From assembly GCF_041729615.1 (NCBI RefSeq), contig NZ_CP154874.1, forward strand, positions 1,369,001 through 1,433,000: 64,000 nucleotides of DNA. Direction: 5' to 3'. Positions within the stretch are counted from its first letter, which is position 1; each line of letters begins with the position of its first letter. The translations under genes were made by a program, and so were the position numbers. The DNA comes from Pseudomonas alcaligenes. Its GTDB lineage: Bacteria; Pseudomonadota; Gammaproteobacteria; Pseudomonadales; Pseudomonadaceae. The notes beneath the pieces are model-generated. The model saw only the letters and a list, made by a program, of their open reading frames with translations, was not told where the DNA came from and ran no database searches. Positions 1 to 10,163 of this stretch are shown piece by piece.

Positions 1-209
1 TCGGCCGCCTCCATGGAGGGCACCGAGACGCGCACGATGTCGGCGCCGGCATCTTCCAGGCGACGGATCTGGCCGACGGTGGCCTCGACGTCACAGGTCT
101 CGGTGTTGGTCATGCTCTGGACCGCGATCGGCGCATCGCCACCGACCGGTACCGAGCCGACCCAGATCTTGCGGGACGGGCGACGCTTGATGGGGGATTC
201 GCAATGCAT
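1..209 (-). CDS. ispG: 4-hydroxy-3-methylbut-2-en-1-yl diphosphate synthase, N-terminal part (cut by window edge)
   Basis: IspG (GcpE) is a cytoplasmic [4Fe-4S] enzyme that converts methylerythritol cyclodiphosphate to HMBDP in the non-mevalonate isoprenoid pathway. Only the first 69 codons are present. The peptide begins [10 protein letters not shown] and contains [14 protein letters not shown] and [14 protein letters not shown], the conserved start of the TIM-barrel domain. The Fe-S cysteines would lie outside the window. The ATG at 209 lies 8 nt after the rodZ stop, so it is probably the last gene of an ndk-rlmN-pilF-rodZ-ispG transcript. Confidence 0.93.
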   Translation of the reverse strand, partial: MHCESPIKRRPSRKIWVGSVPVGGDAPIAVQSMTNTETCDVEATVGQIRRLEDAGADIVRVSVPSMEAA

Positions 210-217
210 GGTCTGGC

Positions 218-1264
218 TCACTGCCCCAGCTTGAGGCGGGCGGTCTCGCCGTGGATGTGGGGGGCGACGTCGACCGCCTGGCCATTGACCAGTACCACGG
301 CGCCACGGGCATACCCCAGGCGCAGCTCCAGCGGCGCCTTGCCGGCCAGCTCGACGCTGTCGCCGCGGCGCTTGAGGGCGCTGAGCAGAACCTTGCCATC
401 GGCATCGGTCAGCTGGGTCCAGCAATCGGCGGTGAACTGCAGGTTGACCAGGGCCTGGCCGGCTGCGGCAGTCACGGGGGCGGCAGGTGCCGGTGTGCTC
501 GGCGCCTCGGCCGACGGAACAGGCTCGGTGACCGGGGCGGGCTCGACGGCTAACGGCGCGCTGGCCTGCGGGGCGCTCGGCGGCACCTCGGCGACCACTG
601 GCGGTTGCACCTCACCCGGGGCGACCGGGGACGATTGGGTCGCGGCAGCGGCCGGCGTCTCGCCGGCCGGGGGCTGGTCGGCGGGGACCGGCGCTACCAC
701 CGGCGGCAGCTCGGCCAGCGGCACCTGGGCCTGCGCTTCGACCACGGCCTGGTCTTCCGGCTCGTCGAGCGGGTGGATCTCGGTGGTGCCGTCGGCGGCC
801 TCGACCTCCACATGCTCGATGCTGCCGTTGGCGACTTCGCCACCCAGGCGCGCCGTCTCACCCTGCCACCAGAAGAAGCCGACACCGGCCAGGGCGACCA
901 GGGCCACCACGCTGAAGAACTTGACCAGGCTCTGCGACACCCGCGCCGGCTCCTCGATGCGCGCCAGGCTGGCGACGCTGCTGCCACTGGCATCGGTGCC
1001 GGTGTACTGGTCGAACTCGCTGACCAGGCGGCTGGGATCCAGGCCCATCAGCTTGGCATAGGCACGCACGTAGCCGCGGGCGAAGGTATGCCCGGGCAGC
1101 AGCTCGAAAGCACCGGCCTCGAGATTGCGCAGCGCCTGCGCGGTCAGGTTAAGTTGCACGGCGACGTCGCCGAGCGCCAGGCTCTTGCTTTCGCGCACCT
1201 TGCGCAGCGTCTCGCCAGGGTTGACCCGGTGCGCGGCAACAACTTCAGGATGCGAGGCTTTCAT
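218..1264 (-). CDS. rodZ: Cytoskeletal / cell-shape protein RodZ
   Basis: RodZ links cytoplasmic MreB filaments to the elongasome in the inner membrane. The 348-residue protein has an N-terminal Xre-type helix-turn-helix (about residues 15-85), a single membrane segment (about 113-133, [20 protein letters not shown]), a long Pro/Ala/Glu-rich periplasmic linker (about 165-270) and a C-terminal DUF4115 beta domain ending in [10 protein letters not shown]. The ATG at 1264 shares its A with the pilF stop (TGATG), so translational coupling is likely; an in-frame GTG one codon upstream is less likely. The linker is low-complexity, as is usual in Pseudomonas RodZ. Confidence 0.9.
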   Translation of the reverse strand: MKASHPEVVAAHRVNPGETLRKVRESKSLALGDVAVQLNLTAQALRNLEAGAFELLPGHTFARGYVRAYAKLMGLDPSRLVSEFDQYTGTDASGSSVASLARIEEPARVSQSLVKFFSVVALVALAGVGFFWWQGETARLGGEVANGSIEHVEVEAADGTTEIHPLDEPEDQAVVEAQAQVPLAELPPVVAPVPADQPPAGETPAAAATQSSPVAPGEVQPPVVAEVPPSAPQASAPLAVEPAPVTEPVPSAEAPSTPAPAAPVTAAAGQALVNLQFTADCWTQLTDADGKVLLSALKRRGDSVELAGKAPLELRLGYARGAVVLVNGQAVDVAPHIHGETARLKLGQ

Positions 1265-2025
1265 CACTGCTCCGACAGGTATTGCTGATATTCCGGGGTA
1301 CCCGGATAGAAGCGCTTCAGCTGCAGGCCGAGGCTGGCCGCCTGGTCGCGGTCATCGAACACCTTGGCCAGGCGAATGCCCAGCAGCAGGCTCTGCGGCG
1401 TCTGCCGGGCCTGATCGCTGAAGTTCTTGTAATAGCCGCGCGCCGGTACGTACTGGCCATCCTCGAAGGATAGCTGGGCCATGTTCAGCAGGGCGATCGG
1501 ACGATTGCTGTTCATCCGCAGGGCCCGCTCGAAATACTGCTTGGCCTGCTCGCGCTGGCCCATCTGCAGGGAAGTCAGGCCGAGGTTCTCGAAGACCCGC
1601 GAACGCTCCGGATAGAGGGTGTCCTGGGACGCGATGGTGAACTGCTCCAGGGCTTCCGGATAGCGCTTCTGCTCGTAGAGGAAGCCACCATAGTTGTTGT
1701 GCAGGCGTGCCTCGCCCTTACTCAGGGAGATCGACTTGCGGAAATGCTGGTCGGCCAGCTTGGGCTCCATTTCCTGCTGGAACACCAGCCCCAGGATACC
1801 GTGCGCGTCGGCGCTGGAAGAGTCCAGTTCCAGGGCCTTCTTCAGCGGTTCCTTGGCCTTCTCGGTAGAGCCCTGCTGCAGGTGCCCGAGACCGAGCTGG
1901 ATATAGGCATCGCGTGCCGCGTCCCGCCCCTGGTCGGACTTCAGCGGGTCCGTCTGCCCACCGATCCTGACACACCCTGCCAACAGGCAGACAAGAGACA
2001 GATAGAGCGCAGTGCGCAAGGTCAT
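1264..2025 (-). CDS. pilF: Type IV pilus biogenesis/stability lipoprotein PilF (PilW family)
   Basis: PilF is the outer-membrane lipoprotein pilotin for the PilQ secretin. The 253-residue protein starts MTLRTALYLSLVCLLAGC; LLAGC is the lipobox. The mature part is a run of TPR units (for example AYIQLGLGHLQQGSTEKAKE and ENLGLTSLQMGQREQAKQYF), consistent with the six-TPR PilF fold. The ATG at 2025 is chosen because GGGGAGG sits 8 nt upstream; an upstream in-frame start would add six residues before the signal peptide. The gene lies 14 nt after rlmN and overlaps rodZ by one base. Confidence 0.92.
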   Translation of the reverse strand: MTLRTALYLSLVCLLAGCVRIGGQTDPLKSDQGRDAARDAYIQLGLGHLQQGSTEKAKEPLKKALELDSSSADAHGILGLVFQQEMEPKLADQHFRKSISLSKGEARLHNNYGGFLYEQKRYPEALEQFTIASQDTLYPERSRVFENLGLTSLQMGQREQAKQYFERALRMNSNRPIALLNMAQLSFEDGQYVPARGYYKNFSDQARQTPQSLLLGIRLAKVFDDRDQAASLGLQLKRFYPGTPEYQQYLSEQ

Positions 2026-2039
2026 GGAGTTCCTCCCCT

Positions 2040-3182
2040 TCAATTTCGGTTGGCGGTGCGGGGCTCTTCGGCCTCGCTACCCAGCTGACGTACGGCGATA
2101 TAACGCTCGCTGCGACGGGTGCGGTCCTGCACCTGGCCGACCAGCTGCCCGCAGGCGGCGTCGATGTCGTCACCACGGGTGGTGCGCACGGTGACGTTGA
2201 AGCCGGCCTTGTGCAACAGGTCCTGGAAGCGACGGATGGCGTTGTTGCTCGGCCGTTCGTAACCGGAGAAGGGGAAGGGATTAAACGGAATCAGATTGAT
2301 CTTGCAAGGGAAATCCTTGAGAAGTGCGATCATCTGCGCAGCGTGTTCCGGCTGGTCGTTGACGTCCTTGAGCAGGGTGTACTCGACGGTCAGGTAGCGC
2401 TTCTCGCCCAGGCCGTCGATGTAGCGACGACAGGCCGGCAGCAGAACGTCCAGCGGGTATTTCTTGTTGAGCGGCACCAACTGGTTGCGCAGCTCGTCGT
2501 TCGGTGCGTGCAGCGACAGGGCCAGGGACACGTCGGTGACGGTCGCCAGCTTGTCGATCATCGGCACCACGCCGGAGGTGGACAGAGTCACCTTGCGCTT
2601 GGAAATGCCGTAGCCGAGGTCGTCCATCATGATCTGCATGGCCGGCACGACATTGTCGAAATTCAGCAGGGGCTCGCCCATGCCCATCATCACCACGTTG
2701 GTGATGGCACGGTCGATCTTGGCCGGTACGGTGCCGAAGGATTTGTTGGCAATCCACACCTGGCCGATGATTTCCGCGGCAGTCAGGTCGCTGTTGAAGC
2801 CCTGCTTGCCGGTGGAGCAGAAACTGCAATCCAGCGCACAGCCGGCCTGCGAGGACACACAGAGGGTGCCGCGGCCGCCTTGCGGGATGTACACGGTCTC
2901 GACGCAGCTGCCGGACGCCACACGCACCACCCACTTGCGGGTGCCGTCGGCGGAGATGTCCTGGCTGACGATCTCGGGACCGCGAATCTCGGCGCAGGCC
3001 TTGAGCTTTTCGCGCAGGGCCTTGCCGAGATTGCTCATGGCGTCGAAATCCTCGACGCCGAAGTGGTGAATCCATTTCATGACCTGACCGGCGCGGAAAC
3101 GCTTTTCCCCGATGCTCTCGAAGAAGCTTTCCAGCTCGGGCTGGGTCAGCCCCAGCAGGTTGGTCTTGGCTACATCAGTCAT
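2040..3182 (-). CDS. rlmN: Dual-specificity 23S rRNA / tRNA adenine-C2 methyltransferase RlmN
   Basis: RlmN is a radical-SAM enzyme that methylates C2 of A2503 in 23S rRNA and A37 in some tRNAs. The 380-residue protein has the CxxxCxxC cluster (CALDCSFC) and the C-terminal DIDAACGQL segment with the cysteine that forms the methyl-transfer intermediate. The conserved MGMGEPLLN and LSLHAPND motifs are also present. Length is normal for the family. It starts 24 nt downstream of ndk with no terminator between them. Confidence 0.96.
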   Translation of the reverse strand: MTDVAKTNLLGLTQPELESFFESIGEKRFRAGQVMKWIHHFGVEDFDAMSNLGKALREKLKACAEIRGPEIVSQDISADGTRKWVVRVASGSCVETVYIPQGGRGTLCVSSQAGCALDCSFCSTGKQGFNSDLTAAEIIGQVWIANKSFGTVPAKIDRAITNVVMMGMGEPLLNFDNVVPAMQIMMDDLGYGISKRKVTLSTSGVVPMIDKLATVTDVSLALSLHAPNDELRNQLVPLNKKYPLDVLLPACRRYIDGLGEKRYLTVEYTLLKDVNDQPEHAAQMIALLKDFPCKINLIPFNPFPFSGYERPSNNAIRRFQDLLHKAGFNVTVRTTRGDDIDAACGQLVGQVQDRTRRSERYIAVRQLGSEAEEPRTANRN

Positions 3183-3206
3183 GGATTCACCCTCGCCGGT
3201 TCGCGC

Positions 3207-3638
3207 TTAGCGAATGCGAGCGCACACCTCGGTGGCGGAGAAGAAGTAGGCGATCTCGCGAGCGGCGGAAGCCTCGGAGTCGGAACCGTGCACGGCGTTT
3301 TCGTCGATGGAAACGGCGAAATCGGCGCGGATGGTGCCCGGAGCGGCTTCTTTCGGGTTGGTGGCGCCCATCAGCTCACGGTTCTTGGCAACGGCGTTCT
3401 CGCCTTCCAGAACCTGGACGATGACCGGACCGGAGGTCATGAAGGCGACCAGATCCTTGAAGAAGCCACGCTCGCTGTGCTCGGCGTAGAAGCCGGCAGC
3501 TTCGCGCTCGGACAGCTGGACCATCTTGGAAGCGACGACGCGCAGGCCGGCCTTCTCGAAACGGGTGGTGATTTCACCGATGACGTTCTTGGCAACGGCA
3601 TCCGGCTTGATGATGGAGAAAGTACGTTGAACAGCCAT
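3207..3638 (-). CDS. ndk: Nucleoside diphosphate kinase
   Basis: Ndk exchanges gamma-phosphates between NTPs and NDPs through a phosphohistidine. The 143-residue protein is full length and begins [15 protein letters not shown]. The active-site segment NAVHGSDS holds the catalytic His (near residue 117). It is the first gene of the probable ndk-rlmN-pilF-rodZ-ispG unit. A TATAAT box lies about 40 nt upstream, inside the loop of the hairpin described at 3669-3691. Confidence 0.97.
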   Translation of the reverse strand: MAVQRTFSIIKPDAVAKNVIGEITTRFEKAGLRVVASKMVQLSEREAAGFYAEHSERGFFKDLVAFMTSGPVIVQVLEGENAVAKNRELMGATNPKEAAPGTIRADFAVSIDENAVHGSDSEASAAREIAYFFSATEVCARIR

Positions 3639-3668
3639 TTGAAGCTCCAGAGTTAAAGCGAAAAATTA

Positions 3669-3691
3669 AACCCGCGAATTATACGCGGGTT
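3669..3691 (-). terminator. Hairpin acting as probable isc terminator, with the ndk -10 box in its loop
   Basis: Read on the minus strand, arms AACCCGCG and CGCGGGTT pair perfectly around the 7-nt loop TATAATT and are followed by TAATTTTT, the form of an intrinsic terminator for iscX and the isc operon. The loop itself is a perfect -10 hexamer placed correctly for ndk. The -35 region 17 nt upstream (TACGCA) is weak. The dual role is inference. Confidence 0.7.
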
Positions 3692-3736
3692 AGGGGGAAA
3701 TGCGTAGGGCCGCGCCCTGAGGCGATGCTGCGGCGC

Positions 3737-3937
3737 TCAGTCGAGCTCTTCGATCCAGGCCGCCTGAATGGCCTCCAGCACCTTCTCGCCGCCACGCTGC
3801 GGATCGTCGGCGAAGTCCGGCAGGGCCAGCACCCAGCGATGCAAGTCGACGAAGTTGACGTAGCGCGGATCGACCTCCGGCTTGCTCTCGGCCAGCTCGA
3901 TGGCGATATCCAGCACATCGGTCCATTTCAGGCTCAT
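3737..3937 (-). CDS. iscX: Fe-S cluster assembly protein IscX
   Basis: IscX is a small acidic protein that binds IscS and acts as an iron-dependent modulator of cluster assembly. The 66-residue protein begins MSLKWTDVLDIAIELAE and carries the conserved DPRYVNFVDLHRWV and DDPQRGGEKVLEAIQAAW segments. Start ATG at 3937 gives the usual family length. It is the last gene of the isc operon, 14 nt after fdx. Confidence 0.93.
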   Translation of the reverse strand: MSLKWTDVLDIAIELAESKPEVDPRYVNFVDLHRWVLALPDFADDPQRGGEKVLEAIQAAWIEELD

Positions 3938-3951
3938 GACGGCTCCTCGAA

Positions 3952-4293
3952 TCAGTGCGGCGCTTCGGCGGCGTGGTTGAGCGAGTATTTCGGGATCTCG
4001 ACGGTCAGGTCTTCGGTGCCGACCTTGGCCTGGCAGGCCAGGCGCGACTGCGCCTCCAGGCCCCAGGCGCGATCGAGGAAGTCCTCCTCCAGCTCGTCCG
4101 CCTCTTCCAGCGAGTCGAAGCCCTCGCGAATGATGCAGTGGCAGGTGGTACAGGCGCAGACGCCACCACAGGCACTTTCCATCTCGATGTGATTGGCATG
4201 CGCCAGCTCGAGAATGGACGTGCCCGGCTCGGCCTCGACGACCATGCCTTCGGGGCAGAATTTCTCGTGTGGCAGAAAAATGACCTGCGGCAT
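3952..4293 (-). CDS. fdx: ISC-type [2Fe-2S] ferredoxin
   Basis: This ferredoxin supplies electrons for cluster building on IscU. The 113-residue protein holds the adrenodoxin-type cysteine set in ACGGVCACTTCHC plus the later RLACQAKVG cysteine. Its ATG at 4293 shares one base with the hscA stop (TGATG), so translation is probably coupled. Length and context match fdx in other isc operons. Confidence 0.95.
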   Translation of the reverse strand: MPQVIFLPHEKFCPEGMVVEAEPGTSILELAHANHIEMESACGGVCACTTCHCIIREGFDSLEEADELEEDFLDRAWGLEAQSRLACQAKVGTEDLTVEIPKYSLNHAAEAPH

Positions 4294-6161
4294 CAGTTGT
4301 CCTCGATTTCGTTGAGCTTGCGCCCGGACAGCGCCGCCTTGACGGTGGCGTCCATGCGCCGGGCGGCGAAGGCATCGGTAATCTGTGCCAGGCGCTTGGC
4401 CTGTTGCTCGATGGCGTGGGCGTCGTTGCCGGCCGCCTGTTCGCGCAGCTCGTCCATGGCGGCAAGGATGGCGATGCGCTCTTCCTCGCTGAGCAGCCGC
4501 TCGCCATCGGCATCCAGCGCCGACTGCACGGCCTCGAGCAGCCGCTCGGCCTCGACCTGCTGCTCGCGCAGGGCGCGGGCGACCTTGTCCCCCCCGGCGT
4601 TCTGGAAGGAGTCCTGCAGCATGCGGGCGATCTCGCCGTCGGTCAGGCCATAGGACGGCTTGACCTGGATGCTCGCCTCCACACCCGAGCCCAGCTCGCG
4701 GGCGGCGACACTGAGCAGGCCATCGGCATCGACCTGGAAGGTCACGCGGATCTTCGCCGCACCGGCGACCATCGGCGGAATCCCGCGCAACTCGAAGCGC
4801 GCCAGCGAGCGGCAGTCCTTGACCAGCTCGCGCTCGCCCTGCAGGACATGGATGACCATGGCGGTCTGGCCATCCTTGTAGGTGGTGAAGTCCTGGGCCC
4901 GCGCCACCGGGATGGTGGTGTTGCGCGGCACCACCTTCTCCATCAGCCCCCCCATGGTCTCCAGCCCCAGGGACAGCGGGATCACGTCGAGCAGCAGTAA
5001 CTCGTCCCCGGCGCCACGCTGGTTACCGGCCAGGGTATCGGCCTGGATGGCGGCACCGATGGCCACCACCTGATCCGGATCGATGTCGGTCAGCGGCTCG
5101 CGACCGAACAGCTCGCCCACCGCCGCGCGCACACGCGGCACCCGGGTGGAGCCGCCGACCATGACCACCGCCTCGACCTCCTCGAGCTCGATGCCGGCAT
5201 CGCGCACCGCGCGGCGACAGGCCTTGAGGCTGCGTGCGATCAGCGGCTCGACCAGCGCCTCGAAGCGGGCGCGACTCAGCTCACCGGACCAGCCGCCATG
5301 GCGCACCTCGACCGCAGCACTGCTCGTCAGGGCTTCCTTGGCGGCACAGGCGGCCTGCAACAGGCTGCGCTGCATGGAGGGATCGAGGTCACTGGACAGG
5401 CCGGCCTGCTCGATGATCCAGCCAGCGATGGCGTGGTCGAAGTCATCGCCACCCAGGGCGCTGTCGCCGCCGGTGGCCAGCACCTCGAACACGCCGCGGG
5501 TCAGGCGCAGGATGGAGATGTCGAAGGTACCGCCACCCAGGTCATAGATGGCCACCACCCCCTCGGCGCCCTTGTCCAGGCCATAGGCCACGGCGGCAGC
5601 GGTCGGTTCGTTGAGCAGGCGCAGCACATTGAGGCCGGCCAGACGGGCGGCATCCTTCGTGGCCTGGCGCTGGGCATCGTCGAAATAGGCCGGCACGGTG
5701 ATCACCGCACCGACCAGCTCGCCACCGAGGCTGGCCTCGGCACGCTGGCGCAGCACCTTGAGGATATCGGCGGAGACCTCCACCGGACTCTTGGCGCCCT
5801 GCACGGTGTCGATGAACGGCATGTGCGATTCGCCCTCGACGAAACGATAGGGCAGCTGGTCGCCAAGCTGCTTGATGTCCGCCACGCCGCGCCCCATCAG
5901 GCGCTTGACCGACATCACGGTATTGAAGGGGTCCTGCGCGGCGGCGGCCTTGGCCGACTGGCCGACCTCGACCCGCTCGGCGTGGTAGCGCACCGCCGAC
6001 GGCAGAATCACCTGCCCCTCGGCGTCGGCCAGCGGCGCGGCGAGACCGCTGCGCACGGCAGCAACCAGCGAATTGGTGGTACCCAGGTCGATACCCACCG
6101 CCAAGCGGCGCTGGTGGGGTTGCGGGCTCTGCCCGGGCTCGGCGATCTGCAGTAGGGCCAT
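4293..6161 (-). CDS. hscA: Fe-S protein assembly chaperone HscA (Hsp70 family)
   Basis: HscA is the specialised Hsp70 that, with HscB, releases the cluster from IscU. The 622-residue protein shows the nucleotide-binding signatures [29 protein letters not shown] and [14 protein letters not shown]. The substrate-binding domain follows from about residue 390 and the lid helices end in LNEIEDN. It lies 42 nt after hscB and overlaps fdx by one base. Confidence 0.97.
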   Translation of the reverse strand: MALLQIAEPGQSPQPHQRRLAVGIDLGTTNSLVAAVRSGLAAPLADAEGQVILPSAVRYHAERVEVGQSAKAAAAQDPFNTVMSVKRLMGRGVADIKQLGDQLPYRFVEGESHMPFIDTVQGAKSPVEVSADILKVLRQRAEASLGGELVGAVITVPAYFDDAQRQATKDAARLAGLNVLRLLNEPTAAAVAYGLDKGAEGVVAIYDLGGGTFDISILRLTRGVFEVLATGGDSALGGDDFDHAIAGWIIEQAGLSSDLDPSMQRSLLQAACAAKEALTSSAAVEVRHGGWSGELSRARFEALVEPLIARSLKACRRAVRDAGIELEEVEAVVMVGGSTRVPRVRAAVGELFGREPLTDIDPDQVVAIGAAIQADTLAGNQRGAGDELLLLDVIPLSLGLETMGGLMEKVVPRNTTIPVARAQDFTTYKDGQTAMVIHVLQGERELVKDCRSLARFELRGIPPMVAGAAKIRVTFQVDADGLLSVAARELGSGVEASIQVKPSYGLTDGEIARMLQDSFQNAGGDKVARALREQQVEAERLLEAVQSALDADGERLLSEEERIAILAAMDELREQAAGNDAHAIEQQAKRLAQITDAFAARRMDATVKAALSGRKLNEIEDN

Positions 6162-6203
6162 GGTGTTCCGATCATCAGGCGTGCAGCACGGGCTGCAGCG
6201 CGG

Positions 6204-6725
6204 TTAGTCGTCGAGGCGCTCTTCGAGGTCGCGCACTTCGTGGGCCAGCTTGTCGAGGAACTGCATGCGCCGCACCAGGCGTTCCGCCTCGTCGCGGCGC
6301 GCGGCATCGTCCCAGCAGGCGGCGAAGCCCGCATCCAGCTCGTCCTGAGCCAGTTTCAGGCGCTTCTTGAACGCCGCCACGCCGGCCAGGTCGGCGCTGT
6401 CCTGCAGGTCCTCCAGCTCCTCGCGCCAGCGCATCTGCTGCAGGAGGAACTCGGGATCCTGCACCGTCACTTCCAGCGGCAGCTCGCGGCCGCGCAGGGC
6501 CAGCAGATAGAGGGCGCGCCGCGGCGCACTCTTCAGGGTCTGGTAGGCCTCGTTGAGGCGCGCCGACTGCTCCAGCGCCAGGCGCTGCTCGCGCTCGCCG
6601 GCATCGGCGAAGCGATCCGGGTGCACGGCCTTGGCCAACTCGCGATAGCGCGCCGACAGCTGCGCCTGATCCAGGCGGAACGTCGGCTGCAGCTCGAATA
6701 GCGCGAAATGACAGGGACTGCCCAC
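6204..6725 (-). CDS. hscB: Fe-S assembly co-chaperone HscB (J-protein)
   Basis: HscB delivers IscU to HscA and stimulates its ATPase. The 173-residue protein has an N-terminal J domain with HPD ([12 protein letters not shown]) and a C-terminal three-helix IscU-binding domain (about 90-173). The start is taken as GTG at 6725, because AAGGCGG lies 5 nt upstream and the resulting (M)[13 protein letters not shown] matches family N-termini. An in-frame upstream start would run back into iscA. Confidence 0.93.
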   Translation of the reverse strand: MGSPCHFALFELQPTFRLDQAQLSARYRELAKAVHPDRFADAGEREQRLALEQSARLNEAYQTLKSAPRRALYLLALRGRELPLEVTVQDPEFLLQQMRWREELEDLQDSADLAGVAAFKKRLKLAQDELDAGFAACWDDAARRDEAERLVRRMQFLDKLAHEVRDLEERLDD

Positions 6726-6736
6726 AACAACCCGCC

Positions 6737-7060
6737 TTAGACGTTGAAGCTCTCGCCGCAGCCGCATTCGCCGCGCACGTTGGGGTTGTTGAACTTGAAG
6801 CCTTCGTTGAGGCCCTCGCGGACGAAGTCCAGCTCGGTACCGTCGAGGTAGGTGAGGCTCTTCGGGTCGATGATCACCTTGACGCCGAAGCTCTCGAACA
6901 CCTGATCCTCGTTCGCCACCTCGTCGACGAACTCCAGCACATAGGCCAGGCCCGAGCAGCCGGTGGTACGCACGCCGAGGCGGATACCCTCGCCCTTGCC
7001 GCGCCCGTCCAGGGAACGCTGCACGTGGCGGGCGGCGGCTTCAGTCATGGTGATGGCCAT
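6737..7060 (-). CDS. iscA: A-type Fe-S carrier IscA
   Basis: IscA carries iron or a cluster to apo-proteins. The 107-residue protein has the three invariant cysteines: one in [14 protein letters not shown] and two in the C-terminal GECGCGESF. It lies between iscU (15 nt away) and hscB (11 nt away). Confidence 0.96.
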   Translation of the reverse strand: MAITMTEAAARHVQRSLDGRGKGEGIRLGVRTTGCSGLAYVLEFVDEVANEDQVFESFGVKVIIDPKSLTYLDGTELDFVREGLNEGFKFNNPNVRGECGCGESFNV

Positions 7061-7075
7061 AGCGACTCCTCGAAA

Positions 7076-7462
7076 TCAGAGCAGACCTTTCTTCTGCTTG
7101 TAGTCACGCACGGCCGCCTTGATGGCGTCCTCGGCGAGCACGGAGCAGTGAATCTTCACCGGCGGCAGGGCCAGCTCCTCGGCCAGCTGGGTGTTCTTGA
7201 TGGTTTCGGCTTCGTCCAGGGTCTTGCCCTTCATCCACTCGGTGGCCAGGGAGCTGGAGGCGATGGCCGAGCCGCAGCCGTAGGTCTTGAACTTGGCGTC
7301 TTCAATCACGCCCTGCTCGTTGACCTTGATCTGCAGGCGCATCACGTCGCCGCAGGCCGGGGCGCCGACCATGCCGGTACCGACATTGGGGTCCTCGGCG
7401 TCGAGCTTGCCGACGTTGCGCGGGTTCTCGTAGTGGTCGATGACCTTTTCACTGTATGCCAT
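7076..7462 (-). CDS. iscU: Fe-S cluster scaffold IscU
   Basis: IscU is the scaffold on which IscS-derived sulfur and iron are assembled. The 128-residue protein retains all three cluster cysteines (GAPACGDVM, TYGCGSAIA, KIHCSVLAE) and the HscA recognition peptide LPPVK just before the last cysteine. It starts 48 nt after iscS. No unusual residues were seen. Confidence 0.98.
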   Translation of the reverse strand: MAYSEKVIDHYENPRNVGKLDAEDPNVGTGMVGAPACGDVMRLQIKVNEQGVIEDAKFKTYGCGSAIASSSLATEWMKGKTLDEAETIKNTQLAEELALPPVKIHCSVLAEDAIKAAVRDYKQKKGLL

Positions 7463-7510
7463 GCTGCAATTCCTCTCTCATCAGGTGCCGCTCTACAGGC
7501 GACTCGAAAA

Positions 7511-8725
7511 TCAGTGTGCCTGCCATTCGACCTTGGAAAGGTCGACACCTTCTTTGAACATGTCCCACAGCGGCGACAGCTCGCGCAGCTTGTCGACGGC
7601 TTCGCGAATCTTCGACGCGGCATAGTCGACTTCTTCCTCGGTGGTGAAGCGGCCGAAGGTGAAGCGGATCGAGCTGTGTGCCAGTTCGTCGTTGCGGCCC
7701 AGGGCGCGCAGCACGTAGGAGGGCTCCAGCGAGGCGGAGGTACAGGCGGAACCGGAGGAGACCGCCAGATCCTTGAGCGCCATGATCAGCGACTCGCCTT
7801 CCACGTAGTTGAAGCTCAGATTCAGGTTGTGCGGCACGCGCTGGGTCAGGCTGCCGTTCACGTACAGCTCCTCCATGCCTTCGACCTGCTTGTAGAAGCG
7901 GTCGCGCAGGGCGAGGATGCGCTGGTTCTCCTGCACCATCTCCTGCTTGGCGATATGGAAAGCCTCACCCATGCCGACGATCTGGTGGGTGGCCAGGGTG
8001 CCGGAGCGCATGCCGCGCTCGTGGCCGCCGCCATGGATCATGGCTTCCAGACGCACGCGCGGCTTGCGACGCACATAAAGGGCGCCGATGCCCTTGGGGC
8101 CATAGGTCTTGTGCGCGGAGAAGGACATCAGGTCGACCTTCATCTTCTCCAGGTCGATCTCCACCTTGCCGGTGGACTGGGCAGCATCGACATGCAGCAG
8201 CACGCCGCGCGAACGGGTCAGCTCGCCGATGGCGGCGATGTCGTTGATGGTGCCGATCTCGTTGTTGACGTGCATGACCGACACCAGGATGGTGTCCTCG
8301 CGCAGCGCCGCCTCGACCATGGCCGGGGTGATCAGGCCGTCTTCGCCCGGCTCGATGTAGGTCACCTCGAAGCCTTCGCGCTCCAGCTGGCGGCAGGTGT
8401 CCAGCACTGCCTTGTGCTCGATCTTCGAGGTGATGATGTGCTTGCCCTTGCTGCCATAGAAGTGCGCGACACCCTTGATGCCTAGGTTGTCGGACTCGGT
8501 GGCACCGGAGGTCCAGACGATCTCGCGCGGGTCGGCATTGACCAGCTCGGCGACCTGGCGACGGGCGTTCTCCACCGCTTCCTCGGCCTTCCAGCCGAAC
8601 ACGTGGGAGCGCGATGCTGGGTTGCCAAAGTTGCCATCCACCAGCAGGCACTCGCTCATCTTCTGCGCCACGCGCGGGTCGACCGGAGTAGTGGCGGAGT
8701 AGTCGAGGTAAATCGGCAATCTCAT
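7511..8725 (-). CDS. iscS: Cysteine desulfurase IscS
   Basis: IscS is a PLP enzyme that takes sulfur from cysteine and passes it to IscU and to tRNA thiolation. The 404-residue protein begins [18 protein letters not shown]. The PLP lysine lies in [14 protein letters not shown] and the mobile catalytic cysteine in [15 protein letters not shown]. It is the first enzyme gene after iscR, 32 nt downstream. Confidence 0.98.
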   Translation of the reverse strand: MRLPIYLDYSATTPVDPRVAQKMSECLLVDGNFGNPASRSHVFGWKAEEAVENARRQVAELVNADPREIVWTSGATESDNLGIKGVAHFYGSKGKHIITSKIEHKAVLDTCRQLEREGFEVTYIEPGEDGLITPAMVEAALREDTILVSVMHVNNEIGTINDIAAIGELTRSRGVLLHVDAAQSTGKVEIDLEKMKVDLMSFSAHKTYGPKGIGALYVRRKPRVRLEAMIHGGGHERGMRSGTLATHQIVGMGEAFHIAKQEMVQENQRILALRDRFYKQVEGMEELYVNGSLTQRVPHNLNLSFNYVEGESLIMALKDLAVSSGSACTSASLEPSYVLRALGRNDELAHSSIRFTFGRFTTEEEVDYAASKIREAVDKLRELSPLWDMFKEGVDLSKVEWQAH

Positions 8726-8757
8726 CAGGTATCTCCTATATCAGGCAGGCGCCCTGC

Positions 8758-9249
8758 TCACTCGATGGCGGACGCTTCGATCTTGTCCAGCTGCGGCATC
8801 CTGCCGTTGCAGCGGCGCAGGTCCTGGCGCTGGGCGACTTCCTGCACTTCGCGCCGGGTCACCAGGTCAGCCAGGCTGATGCCGCTGAGGAATTCGTGAA
8901 TCTGCTGACTGAGGTCGCACCACAGGTGGTGGGTCAGACAGGTATCGCCGGAGTGGCAATCGCCCATGCCCTGGCAGCGGGTCGCATCGACCGACTCGTT
9001 GACCGCATCGATGACCTGGGCCACCTGGATCACCCGCATGTCGCGCGACAACTGGTAACCACCACCCGGACCGCGCACGCTGCTGACCAGGTTGCCACGG
9101 CGCAGCTTGGCGAACAGCTGCTCCAGATAGGACAGGGAAATGCCCTGCCGCTCGGAGATGTCGGCAAGCGACACAGGCCCGTTCTGCGCATGCAGCGCCA
9201 GATCGAGCATGGCTGTGACGGCGTAACGGCCTTTGGTGGTCAGACGCAT
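8758..9249 (-). CDS. iscR: Fe-S-sensing transcriptional regulator IscR (Rrf2 family)
   Basis: IscR represses the isc operon when it carries a [2Fe-2S] cluster. The 163-residue protein has an N-terminal winged helix ([20 protein letters not shown]) and the cluster motif C-x5-C-x5-C followed by H ([17 protein letters not shown]). It is the first gene of iscRSUA-hscBA-fdx-iscX and is preceded by two matching operators, so autoregulation is expected. Confidence 0.96.
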   Translation of the reverse strand: MRLTTKGRYAVTAMLDLALHAQNGPVSLADISERQGISLSYLEQLFAKLRRGNLVSSVRGPGGGYQLSRDMRVIQVAQVIDAVNESVDATRCQGMGDCHSGDTCLTHHLWCDLSQQIHEFLSGISLADLVTRREVQEVAQRQDLRRCNGRMPQLDKIEASAIE

Positions 9250-9283
9250 GGCACTCGCACCACGGTTTAGCTGAGTTGCGGCA

Positions 9284-9342
9284 AGTATCGCCTTTTCCGA
9301 CTATTTAGGTCAACTATAAGACCAATTAAAACAGTCGGGTAT
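9284..9342 (-). promoter_or_regulatory. iscR promoter with two abutting IscR type-1 operators
   Basis: On the minus strand a -35 TTGACC (9308-9313) and a -10 GATACT (9284-9289) are 18 nt apart. Two 25-bp sequences, 9293-9317 and 9318-9342, sit end to end. By hand each matches about 20 of 25 positions of the type-1 IscR consensus recalled from E. coli (ATA-S-Y-Y-GACT half and AGTC half around an A/T core). The proximal site covers the -35, which suits autorepression. Confidence 0.8.
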
Positions 9343-9383
9343 AGCGACAAATCGGGGCGCAAATGATAGCAGACTACGCGTTC

Positions 9384-10163
9384 TCAGGCAGCCGGCTTGT
9401 CGCCCTGCTCCTTGCACACGTCGGCGAAGTCCTCGTCGCGCAGTGCTGGCAGCTCCTTGGCGCAGTAGTCGCTACCCAGCGCCTTGAGCGCCGAGCACAT
9501 GCCCTCCAGGCGCCCATCCACCGCATGCAGATGATCGAGCAGCTGACCGATGGCGCGCGCCACCGGGTCCGGCATGTCCTGGCTGACACCGTAGGCATCG
9601 AAGCCCAGCTTCTCGGCCATGGCCTGGCGCTTGGCCTCCTGCTCGTCGTCGCTCTTGACGATGATCCGCCCCGGAATGCCGACCACGGTGGCCCCCGGCG
9701 GCACCGCCTTAGTCACCACCGCATTGGAGCCGACCTTGGCACCGGCACCGACGGTGAAGGGGCCGAGCACCTTGGCACCGGCACCGACCACCACGCCGTC
9801 TTCCAGGGTCGGATGGCGCTTGCCCTTGTTCCAGCTGGTGCCGCCCAGGGTCACGCCCTGGTAGAGGGTGACGTCGTCGCCGATCTCGGCGGTCTCGCCG
9901 ATGACGATGCCCATGCCGTGATCGATGAAGAAGCGCCGACCGATCTTCGCCCCCGGATGGATCTCGATGCCGGTCAGCCAGCGCCCGAAGTTGGAGACCA
10001 GGCGCGCCAGCCACTTCCAGCCACGCACCCACAGGCCATGGGCGACCCGGTGCAGCCAGACGGCATGCAGGCCCGGGTAGCAGGTCACCACCTCGAAGGC
10101 GTTGCGCGCCGCCGGATCACGATGGAAAACGCTCTGGATATCTTCGCGCACACGCTCAAACAT
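9384..10163 (-). CDS. cysE: Serine O-acetyltransferase
   Basis: CysE acetylates serine to O-acetylserine, the first step of cysteine synthesis. The 259-residue protein starts [13 protein letters not shown] and has an N-terminal helical domain plus left-handed beta-helix hexapeptide repeats ([22 protein letters not shown], split at about residues 85-175). The catalytic His is in FIDHG and another lies in KGKRHPTL. It overlaps trmJ by 8 nt. It lies just before iscR and could help supply cysteine, the IscS substrate. A shared transcript with isc is not shown. Confidence 0.95.
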   Translation of the reverse strand: MFERVREDIQSVFHRDPAARNAFEVVTCYPGLHAVWLHRVAHGLWVRGWKWLARLVSNFGRWLTGIEIHPGAKIGRRFFIDHGMGIVIGETAEIGDDVTLYQGVTLGGTSWNKGKRHPTLEDGVVVGAGAKVLGPFTVGAGAKVGSNAVVTKAVPPGATVVGIPGRIIVKSDDEQEAKRQAMAEKLGFDAYGVSQDMPDPVARAIGQLLDHLHAVDGRLEGMCSALKALGSDYCAKELPALRDEDFADVCKEQGDKPAA

